Positions 33,601 to 48,600 of a stretch of 64,000 nt of DNA are shown here, piece by piece. A program made the position numbers and the translations under genes. This DNA comes from Mytilus trossulus (taxonomy: Eukaryota > Mollusca > Bivalvia > Mytilida > Mytilidae). The DNA lies in the NCBI RefSeq assembly GCF_036588685.1, contig NC_086386.1:44687878-44751877 (forward strand), read 5' to 3'. Under the pieces are notes generated by a model that worked only from the letters and a program-made list of their open reading frames with translations, did no database searches and was not told where the DNA came from. How positions within the stretch are numbered: the first letter of the stretch is position 1; each line of letters begins with the position of its first letter.

Positions 33601-36600
33601 GACTCATCAGATTTTCCACAACAGTTATGGGATGTCCTGAAAGTACATTCAACAGTTCTGGACAGGAATATGAGAATGGTAAGTCAAAAATTATAGATAT
33701 AGCACATTCCCCAGCCAAATTCAGAAAATAAAGTAATTTCATAAGAATGAAATGCTCATATTATTGATGTATGATAACATTCTATTTTTGGTAGCAGTTT
33801 CTGTGTTAAATACTTTCGAGAGTACACATTTTCATCGACCAGTAGAAGATGTGGTATGATTGCTAATGAGACAACTGTGCACAAGAGACCAAAATGACAC
33901 AGACATTAACAACTATAGGTCACCGTACAGCCTTCAACAATAAGCAAAGCCCATACCACATAGTCAGCTATAAAAGGCCCCGATAAGACAATGTAAAACA
34001 ATTCAAACGAGAAAACCAACGGCCTAATTTATATAAAAAAATGAATGAAAAAAACAAATATGTAACACAGGTGTTAGTTTTATTGATTTTTATTTTCTTT
34101 CAGTCATTTTGCAGAGCTCTTATTCTACTGAGAAATAAAGGTACAATTCAGGCCACCAAGCTTCTGGAACTGTTTTTTGGACTATTTCGTTGTCAAGATA
34201 AAGTTCTAAGGAAGACATTATACTCATATATTGTCACTGATATTAAAAACGTCAACTCTAAACATAAGAATATGAAATTAAACTCTGTAAGTATTTGTGA
34301 TAATGAAGATAAAAATAGATATGTTGGTGGTAAACATTATTAAGACAGCAACCTGAAAATGTATAACAAACAATATTGAACATTCACAGATCTCCATATA
34401 TGGATCAGTAGATGTACACACTTCCTTACTAAATAGTGAGCTACAAATTGTCAATTAAATTTGTAAGAAAAAACAGAAGATATCAAAGGGTCAGTTAAAT
34501 TCAAAAGTTTTAGAAGTACAGGTTACAACAGCTGCTAAAAAAAATGGAATAAACAAACAATCCACAAAACAAGTGATGTAGTAATTAATTATACATATCA
34601 TAATTATAAGAAAGACAGAAAAAGTAGACAACACTATGGCTAAAAAAAATGATGAGAAGACAGACCTAAAACATTGCATAAAATTGAACAAGTTATTTTA
34701 CTTGAAATGTAAAGTTTTGCTTCTTGTTGATCTTTATGCACTTACTACTTTAGAATTTACTTGATGTGTCTACCACTGTAAACAATATATTTTAAGCTAC
34801 AGTAATCAATTATATTTTACAAACATTTGACATGATTTTTGATTTCAGACATTACAGAATTTTATGTATACCATGTTAAAAGACAGTAACCCTATAGCAG
34901 CTAAGATGTCATTGGTAAGGAACTGATCTAAAAAATTTACATTTGACTGAAAATTTATAGCACTTATATAGGTTATAGATTTAAATATAAATTTCCATTA
35001 TACCTGTCTGTGACTTATGTTTGTAATGTTTAGATGAAATGTAAGGCCAAACAAAATATATGTCTGTTAACGGTCACCAGACTGACCTTAATTTGACTGC
35101 TGACCCTAAGCCATTTTATTTCCGTCATAAAGTGTAAAATTAATAGAACTTGTGTCAAAAGCGAAGTAAGGGTTGCCAATTAACTCGAAATTATGGTGCA
35201 AAAAATAAAATGGAAAAAAGAAAGGAATGGAATACTGACCTACCTACCCTATTTATTTTGATGATGTAACCTTAAACAGACATATATTTTTTATGCCCCA
35301 CCTACAATAGTAGAGTGGCATTATGTTTTCTGGTCTGTGCGTCCGTTTGTCTGTCCGTCCGTCTGTCCCGCTTCAGATTAAAGTTTTGGTCAAGGTAGTT
35401 TTTGTTGAAGTTGAAGTCCAATCGACTTCAAACTTGGTACACATGTTCCCTATGATATGATCTTTCTAATTTTAATGCCAAATTAGAGATTTAACCCCAA
35501 TTTCAGGGTCCACTGAACATAGAAAATGATAGTGCGAGTGGGGCATTCGTGTACTGAGGACACATCCTTGTTTTCCCTAATGTACTTGATTTTTAAAAGG
35601 TCACACTTCTTTTTTGTGTCATTAAGTATATAATGATTGTTTTAGATTAACTAGCTGACAGTATTAATGTATTAAGCTAACATAGCTTTAATTGTAAACT
35701 TAATATTGCGTAAGATTCTGAAGAATAAAGTCAGGTGGGAACTTCTGTGTTTTCTGACAAGATGCAAAAATTTTCCCCGGAACCATTTAAATCAAATTTG
35801 AAATGATTTTCTTTCATAGGAAGAATAAGAAATTCGTTTTGCAGGTCTTTATTTTTTTTCTGCACAGGATGTTATGATAGAACTGTATAGAAGGAATATT
35901 TGGAGAGATGCCAAAACTGTAAACGTTATAACCACAGCTTGTTTCTCTAAAGTTACAAAGGTAAATACATGTTTGTTTAAATAAAGTTATTATAACCAAT
36001 TTATCAAAGTTACTGAAGTGTAAAGTTTGTTATTAAAAGTATTCATATTTAGTATGATTGGCAATGAGTGACTCTCCACATACTCCCTTCAAAAATGAAC
36101 AAAACTCATATTGCATAGTAAGCTATAATTGGCATTGAAGTAGCAAAGGCAAAACATACCAACTGTGCAAGGGCTGTATAACCAGTGAAGGTCATTAAAA
36201 ACTGTCATTGTCGATGTAAAACATTTGAAAGAAAAAAACTTATGACTTGATTTATGAACAAGACCGTAAATAGCAAAGCAATAATGATATACATGATATA
36301 CAGCAGCAAATGACAATCACTGATTTAAAGACTCCTGAATTTGGACATTCATATACAGAATATAGTAGTGTTAAAATGTTTATCTGTTTGATTTATATAC
36401 ATGTACTAGAAATTTGTGTGCATTAACAAACTGGATTCGCTTATTGAAAAAATGATATTCCAAAATAAGATGTGGTATGATTGACAATGAGACAACTCTC
36501 CACTATAGACCAATTGACTTAAAAGTGAACAAGTATATGTCACCATTTAACCTTTAACAATGAGGAAAACCCATACTGCATATATAGTAGCATATATAGT

Positions 36601-39600
36601 AGCATTTCAATATACAGAGATGCAATTAATAAAAACATAGTAATAACAGAATGGTGAAATAGTTTTAAATCAGATTATCAAAAAAGATTTTTAAATATTC
36701 ATAGATGCTGGTAGCTGCCCTGAAGTTTTTCATAGGACATGATAATGAAAAACCTGATGAAGAGGAGAGTGAAAGTGAAGATGAGGTTAGTATACAGTTG
36801 GAACATTGTCTGGTTAGCAATATAAATAGGTAATTCAAACACATTGTTTTTGAAGTGTGAGTATTAGATTCAAGTGAAAGCAGAAAACCAAAACTATATG
36901 ACATTTTAAAGTCTTTATTTTTTGTTACACTTGTATATGTTTTTTTAATAAAATGCTGAAAATATGCTTTAAAGTATATAATGTATCGTGAATAAAAAAA
37001 AATCATCAAATAAATTTAAGTCAGATATTCTTTTTCATATTGGATACAAACTTTATAACGTCTAATGCAAACTTTGTAGTCAAAGAGTTTCAACTGAGTT
37101 ACTATGCAGGCATCAAAAGGCGTGGCTATATTATTATATGCAGAAAGTGTTAAAGAACACCTTTATATAACAAATTATTTCTTATTGTCCATATAAAATC
37201 GCAATTTATTGTTTTTAACAGTATACCAAGAAAAAAGAAACACAGAACTTACTGTTGGGTCACAGAGTTGCTAAAAAGACAAAGAAAAGACAGAAGAAAC
37301 TGGACAGAGCTCTTGGTGTCTTAAAGGTATAATATATGAAATGTTCTTATATATTTTCAGAAAACTTTATAAGATTGAAGTCTATGAACATGTTGATGAA
37401 TTGCGTGTAAATCATTGTTGATTCAGTACATTTTCTCTTTAAAAAGAATAATTCTGAATGTATCAATTTATTATATTATATTTAATTTTAAACTCACCAC
37501 TGACTTTAGATTTATTTGTTTTGTTTATATTTTTATTAGTTTTATTTGCTTTTTATACCCCCGCTTTAAAAAAGGGGGGTATACTGTTTTACCTCTGTCT
37601 GTCCGTCAGTCAGTCCGTCCATCCATCAGTCAGTCCGTCCCAAGAAACTTTCGTCACATTTTCTATACGGTGTGATGCGTTTTCAGATTGATCACTTGAC
37701 AACTTCCTGTTTACCGAACACTTGTATGATTTTACACATGATAGCCAAGTTGAAAATTTTCGTCACATTTTTCTCAGGAACTACAATACAAGGATTTCTG
37801 AAATTTGGTTTCAGGATTTATATAAGTCAGCTATACCGTGTGATGCGTTTTCAGACACTTGCATATTTTTACACTATTAATATTATCCACTTGCGGCGGG
37901 GGTATCATCAGTGAGCAGTAGCTCGCAGTTTCACTTGTTATATCACATCAGGTAATGAGAACCTACCAAGTTTAGTTCAAATATTAAGTGCTAGTTCCTC
38001 TCAAGCATAATCATATTAAAGATAAGAAATGCTTATTTTCTTAAACTGACATACTAAGCACATGTAGTTTATAGTTAAAGTATTGTTATTTTTGCAGAAA
38101 AATAAGAAGAAAAAGAAGACAGGGGAAGTGTTTAATTTCTCAGCATTACATCTGATACATGATCCCCAAGGTATGTTTATAATTAAAAGTATTATTCATA
38201 ACTTTTCTCTATGTATAAAAAAAAGAAAGAATTTCAATCTGCTTTCTTTTTCCTCACTAAGCTTAATTGAAAAATCTGAAATTGATGAGTTCAAAAATGA
38301 GTTTCAGACTTTTGAAAGATTAGATACTGAAATTTGATTACTTATGTTAAATGATTAACAGATAAACAGTCTAAGGTTTTTGGTGGTAGAGTGGTCTGAT
38401 TAGTTTCTATATAGTGATAACTAACCTTTAAACTATGAGTTGATTAATTATGTGAGGTGTATTTGGACTCCAATTTCAATTGACAAGGTTTTACAGTTTT
38501 CTTGCAAAAAGTCCATGGTTTACTCCAGACACTGACTTTCTAAACCAGAAAAAAAACTTAAAACCTTGATATAACCAGGGTAGCTGTTTAATACAAACAA
38601 ACAAAAAGTTTAGAATTTCTTTTATGCCATAAACAAGTTATCCAATGAACATGACGATAGTCTAATATAGGTTAATTAACATGGCTTCATTTCAAACTAA
38701 TAGTACATTTGTAATATATTATATGTTATTTCAGATTTTTCTGAGAAGTTATTCAGACAGTTAGAAAGTACGACAGAAAGATTTGAAGTAAAGATAATGA
38801 TGATGGACCTTATATCTAGACTGATTGGTGTTCATCAGTTATTTTTGTTAAACTTTTATCCTTATATTCAGAGGTTTTTACAACCTCATCAAAGAGGTAG
38901 GTTCGTAATCATTTCTGCTGTCCACATAACATGTTAAGACTTATTTTTCTATATCTGTCATGATGTACCCTTGTCATATAGTTTTACACTTATCCGGCAT
39001 TCTTTATCACTACATGGCCTTTTTGTATTAACTCTAGGTTAATCAACAAGCTTAGAAAATTTCACATAAATATAAAAAAAAATCCTTTAACTATTTTCCA
39101 ATGCATACATACCTAACAAAACCATGCTTTCCATACTAATGCCAAGATATTGTTTCATGAAATTAGATACCTTGCATTAATCATGCTTTTCAATAACATA
39201 TGGTGAAATTGCTGAAAGAACCCCTCCATTCATTATTGAAAGCTATCCTTCTGCATTGACCATAAAATCTTGGTGTAAACTATATACAATAATATGTGTC
39301 TAATACTTGCAATTACTTTAAACTATTCCTTGATATAAAACTTACAGAATGACATTATAAACTAATTATATTTCATTTTAACTTTTCAAATCAAAGGAGT
39401 TCGCTTCTCAGTTTCAGAATAATTAACTTTTCATTACACTAGTATATATTGGTAGGGGATAAATAAAGAAATCAAAAGAGCAAAAAAAATATATAGATCA
39501 CCATGCATGTTTTCGAGATATTAGCCATAGAAATTTTGGCGGGAAAATATTCTCTCTTGACTTTTCATAGATTAATCATTGACAAGTTTAAGTTCTCAAA

Positions 39601-42600
39601 AACTATTAGAAAATAATTTAAATTTTATTAGTCTTTTAGTAATGGCTTATAATTATACATGTAAAAGATTTATAAATAGAAAAATGTTTTTTTTTTTAAG
39701 GCATTCAAATGGATAAAACAGAGGATTTCAAAAATCTGACAAAAATTCCAAAACATGACGAGCAAACATCCTTAACTGTTACCATTTAACATAGAAAGTG
39801 TATATTGACTTTAATAGCATTAGATTCTGTCAGGCTTTATGAAAATGGTGATTGTTTTACTTTTTCAGAGGTAACAAAGTTACTGTTGTTTGCAGCCCAG
39901 TCTAGTCATGAATTAGTACCTCCCGATGTAAGTTTGTGATAAGTCAATATTAAAGTAGAAAATGAATAACTGCATTTAGTTATTAAATGTTCAATGATTT
40001 ATTGGTTGTTAAATACTATATCAGTTCCTCTTGAGAGACAAGATCTTTTAGCAAAATATGCTTACATATTTCTTGCTTCAAATGTTTCCATTAATCTGTT
40101 TAAAACCTAGCATCCTTTTAACTTCAAAACTCTTTTAAAAGGCATTTAAGTTAGTTTTTGACAGTAGATACAGTAGATTTATTATTATTTCTGGGATACT
40201 AATTTTTGTTGATATCTTGTGTTACGTTGTGTATAGGTGAATCTCAAATATGAAAATAGAATAATAAAAATTTCAAAGAGCTTATATGAAGAAGTTGTTG
40301 AAACTAAGTATTCACAAAAATATGCATCAAAGAAAAAACCTGAATCCACGATATTCATTAAAGTCAGATATTTATAGTAGATAATTAGCCATTATAACAG
40401 CTATATTAAGTTTTCAGTGTCATTGAGTCTTATTTTACTTATACATACTTTTTGGAAAAAAGGAACTATTGTTAATTAAACCACTAAATAGTTCAAAGTA
40501 CTTCTTATGTCTATGTTGTTTCCGATGTATCCATGACATTTTTTACCCTTTTCATACAATATAAAAACTTAAAGAAGTATTAAGGGAGGAATGTAATACA
40601 GTAGACTCCGGCCAATCGGATACCCAAAATGTCAGCTAAAAATATCCGATTGTCCGATATATTCAATTAGCCGATGAACGTATATGCCTCCAAGTTTTTT
40701 TTTCAAAATTGACAGACACAACCCCAAAATACCAATAGCTATTATAGCTGCTTTATTAATGGAAATTTGTAACTAATCTCAATGTTTTTTTTCAGGAACA
40801 CGTGTGGATAATTCGGTTGATTGAGAAATAGATCAATCAGTTGATTAAAATGTATTTTGTTTATCTGTCAGTCTGTTGATTTTTTATAATTATGTGTTGA
40901 TTATCTGAATAAAATATGTACCTCTGAAATAATGAGACTTGTTGTTTTTGCGTGATTTGTTTCATTTGTGTGTTAAAACAGGTAAAAGCTAAAAATAACT
41001 ATGAATTCTCGGAAGTAGGCCACAGGTAAATCTATTAATAGCTTAAGAAGTTGATCGAACTCAGATCTAATTTTCTACACTTTTTTTTAATTATGAAACA
41101 CATTTCCAATTTCAAGTAATACAACTACTTTTATGATTATAAAATTGGACATCAAGATGAGTAAAATTAATTTGCTTTTCTATCTTTTCTGTCGTGGTTC
41201 AAAACAAAAGACTGAATATTATGTAAATTAGGAAAATGGCGTACATGTTTACAAGTTACATAATTCTATTTCACCTGGGATATGCTATTGACACACGATT
41301 CCTTATTTTTACACGGGACTTTTATATGTATTTTAATAAATTGTTGAGAAAGAGGTACTTTTCATTCATATTTAATAAATATTGATGAACATCACGCACA
41401 GTTTATTATTTCTGTCGTGTCCTTGTTTGTGAAGTAAAGATAACGATCACATTTGGATAAACACATAACAAACACATCTGAGGCAAAATATAATATCAGA
41501 TTCATAAAATAAACAAGACAACAAGAAAAAACATGTTTTATTTGACTATAAAAGATCGTTTTATTAATAAAATGAAACATTTCTGTACTGAAGTTTTCTT
41601 AAAACTTCGTAATGGCGCAACTTCCGGCTTCATTTCCTGTCAAGAAAAATATGAAATTATTTCAAAATATTCGATTGTACATGGTTTTCACACATTTTTC
41701 ATGAATATTCCTATCCAATTAGCCGATATATTCTAATAACCGATATTCGATTATCCGATGTATTTTGACCGAAATGTATAGGAAATGGTTCGGTGTTTTG
41801 AAATAATATTACAATAGCCGATATATTCCTTTAACCGATATCCGATTAGGTGGAGTCTACTGTAGTCAATAAAGTACTTTGAATTTTAAGCGATGATTTT
41901 TTTTTTTTTACTAATTGTAAAAATCTTGATTTTGAAATTTCAGGTATTGGAAAGTGTACTTTTAACAATAGCAAACAACTTTATAAGTGACAGAAATTCT
42001 AGTGATGTCATGGGAGTAGGGTAAGGATTGATATATATTAGATATAAACAATTTATCTTAACTGAGATTATAGTACACATTCTCATGTATACTCTTACAG
42101 CAAGGTTGATAAGGTGGTTTTAATCACACAAGGAGGGAATTTAAATAGAATTCAAAATCTTAAGGTGGTACTTAACACTACAGGGCGATAACTCACTAAA
42201 GTCAGCTAAACATTTTAATAATGTTGTGTTGTAAAAGCAATATTAAGCTTCTCAATGATCAAAATTTGTGTTTGTCAAACTGCTATATACCCAGTGTAAT
42301 TTTTATGACAAAACTGTTGTTTCAAAATTTTCAATTTTTTTATATTTTTATTAAAGGGTCAAAGTAAATACTATGAAAATTAAACAAGCCAAATTAATTT
42401 TAGTGAAAGTGTTGGGTACCACCTTAAGCATCTATAGAATCTCTACACATGTAATTATATAACTTTCATTATATATATGCATGGTCCTTTTTGCTTTTAA
42501 GTTTCATGCACTGTAAACAAGTTGATGCATACAAATAAAAATGTAATGTTGGTTTCATCTCAATTGTAATGGAGACAGTTCAATGAATTAGAAAACAAAA

Positions 42601-45600
42601 TATGGTGCTTGGCATCATAACCCCTAAGTTGAATTCAGACTGTCATTTTGAATAACAAAAATTGCTGGCACATTACAATTCACATATGTAGATTGCTGAT
42701 ACCATGGAAAAGCTATTCTGAAAATTTTACTGTTTTCAGTTGCCCACCGTCAGATTTAAAAAAAAAAAAAAAAAAAAAAAGCAAGGACATAAAAAAAATT
42801 TTTTTTTTTTTTTTTTTTTTGAAGTGCAGTAGTTCTTTTAATAGAAACAGTAAAAAAATTACATGCCAGAAAACATGCATGTATATTTAATGATTATTTT
42901 CTAATTTCAGATTAAATGCTGTGAGGGAAATAAGTAATAGATGTCCATTATCACTGTCAGAAACTTTACTTAAAGATTTAACAGAATACAAGACACATAA
43001 AAATAAAAGTAAGTTTCCTCAATCTGATACATTATCCTGTGTCCACTCTTCACTTATAAGGATTTTAAATAACTCTCTGTCTTATTTTCTGTTCATATAG
43101 ATTAATATCAACCAATGAAACTTCTTCTCCAAATTTTGAATATCATTATAACAAACTCAGTTCCTGAAAGGTCGTTAAAACAGAATTTAGAACGGGAAGT
43201 TTTCAGATCTGTTTCAGTGAAAGGTTAACACATCTATATTTTAATCAGATTTTCAAATGTTGAAGAATGTTAAGTTTTAGGAGGACCCGATTTTCCCCAT
43301 CAATATGACCAGTGGAATAAATGACAGAAAAAACACATTATTAAAGTGAAATTAATAAGATGTCTGAAATACATTGCTATTAAATGAAGACTTAAAAACA
43401 GCACTTTGTAAATAAGACTGGAAAACTGCAAAATTCTTTGAAATGAGTATTGGTGAATTGTCAACTAATTTAATTCATTACTATATACCAAGTTGGAACT
43501 TTAGGAAACTGAGATTTCTCCAATTCAGTATCTCAAGACTTTTGATAATTTCATTGTTCCAATTACTGTAAACCAACTTATTTTCGCGGATACTTTATTT
43601 CGCGTTTTACTCTTTATTGACCACTTCACGGCTATTTAATTTCACGATTATCTGATTTACTTGTTGAAGTTTATAAAGAAAAGATCAAAGATTGACATAT
43701 TCGGGACGATATATATACGCGTTATTTTTCTACTTGCGAAAGTCGCGAAAGTCGTGAAAATAAGTTGGTTTACAGTAATTGTTTCATTGGTTGAAATTGC
43801 ATTATTTAGGGCGTTGTTAGTCAATCATAATAATGTACACTTTTAAAACTAGTACCCAAAATAAATTAGATTCTCAAAATGCAAATTTTTTCATTGGTTG
43901 AATTTTCATTGTTTAGTGCTTTGTAAGCCAATCACAATAATGTTTTGTATGATTTAAATATTTTACACGAAATGAATTAAATTCTGAAATTGAAAATTGT
44001 TTCCATGGGAAGAGATTTACCAAAAAAAGTAGACAAATGTATTTGTACTTTTTAAAACAAACACTGAGGATAAAATATTTCCTTTTCTTGCATAGTACAA
44101 TTACTAATCTTCCAATAATAGTTATTGTAAATAAATAGAAATTTCAGGGTTTTTTTTCTCAATAATTTTTAATTGTACAACATAATTAACTATTAATAGC
44201 AAAATTGTTTATATTTCAGCTGTTATGGTTGCAGCCAGATCATTAATTACATTGTACAGAAAAGCTAACCCAGAGTTACTGCGTAAAAAAGATAAGGTAG
44301 ACATTTTTTAGTTAATTTGTTTTTCTTATCTTATCTTGCTGCAGATGGCCAATCAGTTGTACCTATACATGTAGTTTAATATTTTGAATACTGTAAATTC
44401 AGAAATTATTGCGAGGTTTAAATTATTGCGAGGTTTATATTATTGCGAACAATGCGACAGGGTTATAATCGTAATTTATTGATTTTTTTAATAGAAACCA
44501 AACAGGATTTTTCTCGATATCGCAAAAATTTAAGTCGCATTTCAGTCTTAAATGACAAAATTGTAATAATAAATGCATGCAATAACTTCTGAATTTACAG
44601 TAGATAGAAATAAGCTTTGAAAAATAAAATATTATCTGCAAGACAAGATCTAAATATAAGTCAACATTACTGACATAGTTAGTCAACTCCTGATTGAAGT
44701 TTAATATTGCCTTTAATGATGATGATTTATACTAAAAATGAAAATTGTTGAAGATGCAGCTTACCAACACAGGCTATTTAGAGCTTCTTGTTAAAACCAC
44801 CAAATGTGCTTTCTTCAAACTTGCACTGTCCAAAGGAGAAGGGGCATTTAGGCCTGGTTTTGGCCCAATGAAAATAAATTGTTGGACAACTATTTCAAAT
44901 TAACACATGATAAAATTGAGAAAGGAAATGTTTGGAAATGCATAGGGTCCAAAAATGTAAATAAAAAACATTAAGATTTTTATCTGTTGACGTCAAAATC
45001 ATGTCATAGTGTACCGTTTTTCTCTAAAACGATGAAAAATACAGAATTTATGCAGTTTTTCATTGTCATTTCCATTGTGGAAACACCGTGCACAGCTAAG
45101 AAACAACAAAATAATTCAAGAGTAGCTTTATTATGACTATTGAAATTATCTCACCAAATATAAAGTTGTTTCTTGGCTGCACACATAGTTTTCCAATCTA
45201 AATATACTTTTATTCTGTTGTCCTTGAGGGTATGACGACATCTTAAGTTATATTGACAGACGGATGCCTAGTGATGACTTGAGACCTACATGACATGTTA
45301 GCACATATAAGGGACAACGAATGCCAAGTGACGCCTCTAACACATTCTATGTGATCCTGGATACTACTGTGCCTCATGATTACCTTTAGACCTCTAACTT
45401 AAGTTTGAGGATCCTCTATAAGATAGTTTCTTTGTGTGTTGCCCTTTAACCCTGGAACAGCTGGTGGAAAATCATACTCATCATAAACATGTACATGTAT
45501 ATACCACATGGGACCAATGCTAGTCTCTCGGCTAGTCTTTAGATGAAGAACCACAATTACTGAACATATAAAAACCAGAACCAAACAAATGACTAAACCT

Positions 45601-48600
45601 GACGCAAGTACTTCAACAAATTGATAAGGCTGTTGATAACAAAGGCTTGATAAAGTTTCACTTTTATTATAATATAAGTTTGCCCTTTGGGAGTCAGTAT
45701 CTCAGCTAGGAAAATTTTGCTCCAGGCCCTGTCGACGACACTTGGTATAGTGGGTAGCCAAGCCCCGTGGACATGGACACTCCGCCAATCAACTGGAACG
45801 CAGAGGGTTCCAAAAAGGGGATGAAGCGATGCTTCATCTCGTAGCAGGGTGCTACGAAAAGGGGTTGAATTGACGGTGGAGAGATGAAAAGTAGTTAATT
45901 ACTTGGGGATTAGAAGAGAAATTAACCAGTGGTGAATTTCGTAATGGTCCAAAAATCAGATGTGAAACAGCTGAGTGACCCCCAAGGAATTGAATAGGAA
46001 TGTGGTTGTAAGAGGGATGGACTCCTTGGACACCTTCAATACTTCACTGATAATAAAGATAGAAATAATTAACTATGCATTTAATCATATGAATCAGTTT
46101 TAAAAATAAAACAATCAAATACATGATATATAAATACTCAGATATTTAATATCCACAGGTATGTATTGTACATGTGCAAATGTACACTATATGGTATAAA
46201 ATAAGAATAAAAGCAAAATTATTTTACATGGGATATCCCTAATGGAAATATACAAGAATCATGATGATAACTTTTGTTGTGCTTTTTTAATACATTTTTA
46301 CTAGTTCTTATATAGCGACAATAACTATTAGACTTCCATCTACCTAATGTTTAAATTAAGTGATCCTCAATATTAGATTTTCCAGCTGTTGTCGCAGCTC
46401 CAATTCGAAATGAATGTCCGTTAAAGGACAATATATATAAAGACTTTTTTTCAAAATATGCAAATTTTGTCATGGGTTGTTGCAATGGTAACTCAATCAA
46501 TGTGAAATTTGTTTATATTTTTTTAATACCTTGTACCTTGGTCTTATTAGGACAAATTTTTATATGATAACTTTTAAATTTCCGGTAATATTTGGCCAAA
46601 TAAGGGCCTTATTGCCCTACTCCTTTGAGTCATTATAGAGCTGAAATATTAACCTTTTGTCTATTGTGTATTGTTTTACTAAATTGTGATGAATTTACAG
46701 GGTAAACCAACAGAGTCTATGAAAGAACACAGAACACTAAAATATGCAGAGCCTGACACAAAGGATTATATACCAGGGGCTGAAGTAATAGGGGAAGAGA
46801 AAAAAGAGGGTCAGTATATAATTTGTTTTTTTGTGCAATTATAACTGACTGAACTGCTATAAATGCACACCTGTTATTATCTTGATAAATAACAAAAACT
46901 ATTTTTTGGGCATGTTATATTATTTCCCTCCAGATTTAAGAAATTCCAAAGAAAAATTAGGGGTCACAATTTATTTAGCTTATTCTTAATCTTTAGTCTT
47001 AAAATGGATTTCCTAAGTGGGACAACATCCCTAATGTGCCTCGAAATGCTCAGTCATGTGTAAAGAAAAAATCTCTGTGTAGTGATATTGGACATGTTTC
47101 TATTTTTAACAAATGACTGAACTTAATTATTTGTGGTGATTAAGAAAGTAGAGGAACATAGAATCAATGTGTAAAAACTATGGAGCTATTGAATGTGTTC
47201 AAAGTATTAAATTTTCAAAGAACTTATTGTGTTAAAAAGGGGATATTTTACCACAAGGATCCGCATCACAAAAGGATGTTTGGGGTTTGCTAATTTACGG
47301 AAAAAGTAATCTCACTTCGTACCCCGAAAATTTAACCACATATGTGAAAATGTCACAGCTTTGAAACGAGCTATCATACATATCCAAGTTTACGGTATGG
47401 ACTGAGCTACAAGAAAAAACATTACCATTACCGCCTATGTAAAACAATTTAAGATATTGAGCCAAGTATCGTGCAACAGCACATTGAATTGCAGAAAAGC
47501 CAGAAATCTTTAATAGAATATAAATTCAAATCATATAACCAGTACCATATCTTTGACTGCATTTATCCTGGGTTAGAAAACTATAATATGAAAATAAAAC
47601 TTCCAATATAAAAAAGAAGATGTGGTATGATTGCCAATGAAACAACTATCCACTAAAGACCAAAATGACACAGACATATACTATATGGCCTTCAGCAATG
47701 AGCAAAGCCCATACCGCATAGTCAGCTATAAAAGGCCCTGATAAGACAATGTAAAACAATTCAAATGAAAAAACTAACAGCCTTATTTATGTAAAAAATG
47801 AATTCATTATTAGGTTAGGTTAACTACACTCCTTTCAGAGTAGACTTGTCCAATAGATAACCAATCTATCTGTTTGTAGGACTAGACTACTCTGAAAGAA
47901 GGGTAGTTTATGGGAGGCTTAGTAATGTCCATTAATGTAGGACAAATAGCAGTAAGATGTATAATTGTAGAGTGTATGATGTTAGTTGCCTTTTGTTAAA
48001 TAATGAACATATAGAGTTCATTTATGTCGTAACCGGTATGTTTTTACAATGTGGCTTTTATTTTTTAGACGATTGGGATTCTGGTAGTGAAGAAGAGGCT
48101 AGCGATGGTGATGATGACGATGAATGGGTAGATATTCATCATTCTTCAGACGAAGAAGATATGGTAAGTTCTGTTTTTCATTAATATTGTCTCGTCTTGT
48201 TAACTGTACTGTATTGATATCTATTTATCAAGTATTGGTGGAAGCATTCAAATATAATTCCTTTGAAATTGAAAATGACTCATTAACGGTTCTTTGTGGC
48301 TGTCTCAAGTTAGGAACCCCATCAGTTTATTCTAATATCATATCTAAAGGAGTAAGCTCGGTAAGGCCCACATTTTGCCTCGATTGAAAAGTTCAATGTT
48401 TCAAGACAAAAAGTGATGTTTTAAGTTGACTTAAAGACATGTGAGAAAGTTAAATAGAACTATTTTTGTCAAAGTTTGATTCTAACACGTTGATTTTTAG
48501 ATCCCAAAACGGTCAAGTTAAGAGAAGAATTTAGTGAAATTTGTCAAAACCGGTTGGATTTCAACGAAATTTAGAACCAGGAAACATAGAGTGCAGGCGT

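Noticed and set aside
43090-43230. Possible extra SDAD1 exon after exon 13
   Set aside because: Exon 13 (phase 1) joins exon 14 directly, giving the conserved [13 protein letters not shown]; no exon is needed in between.
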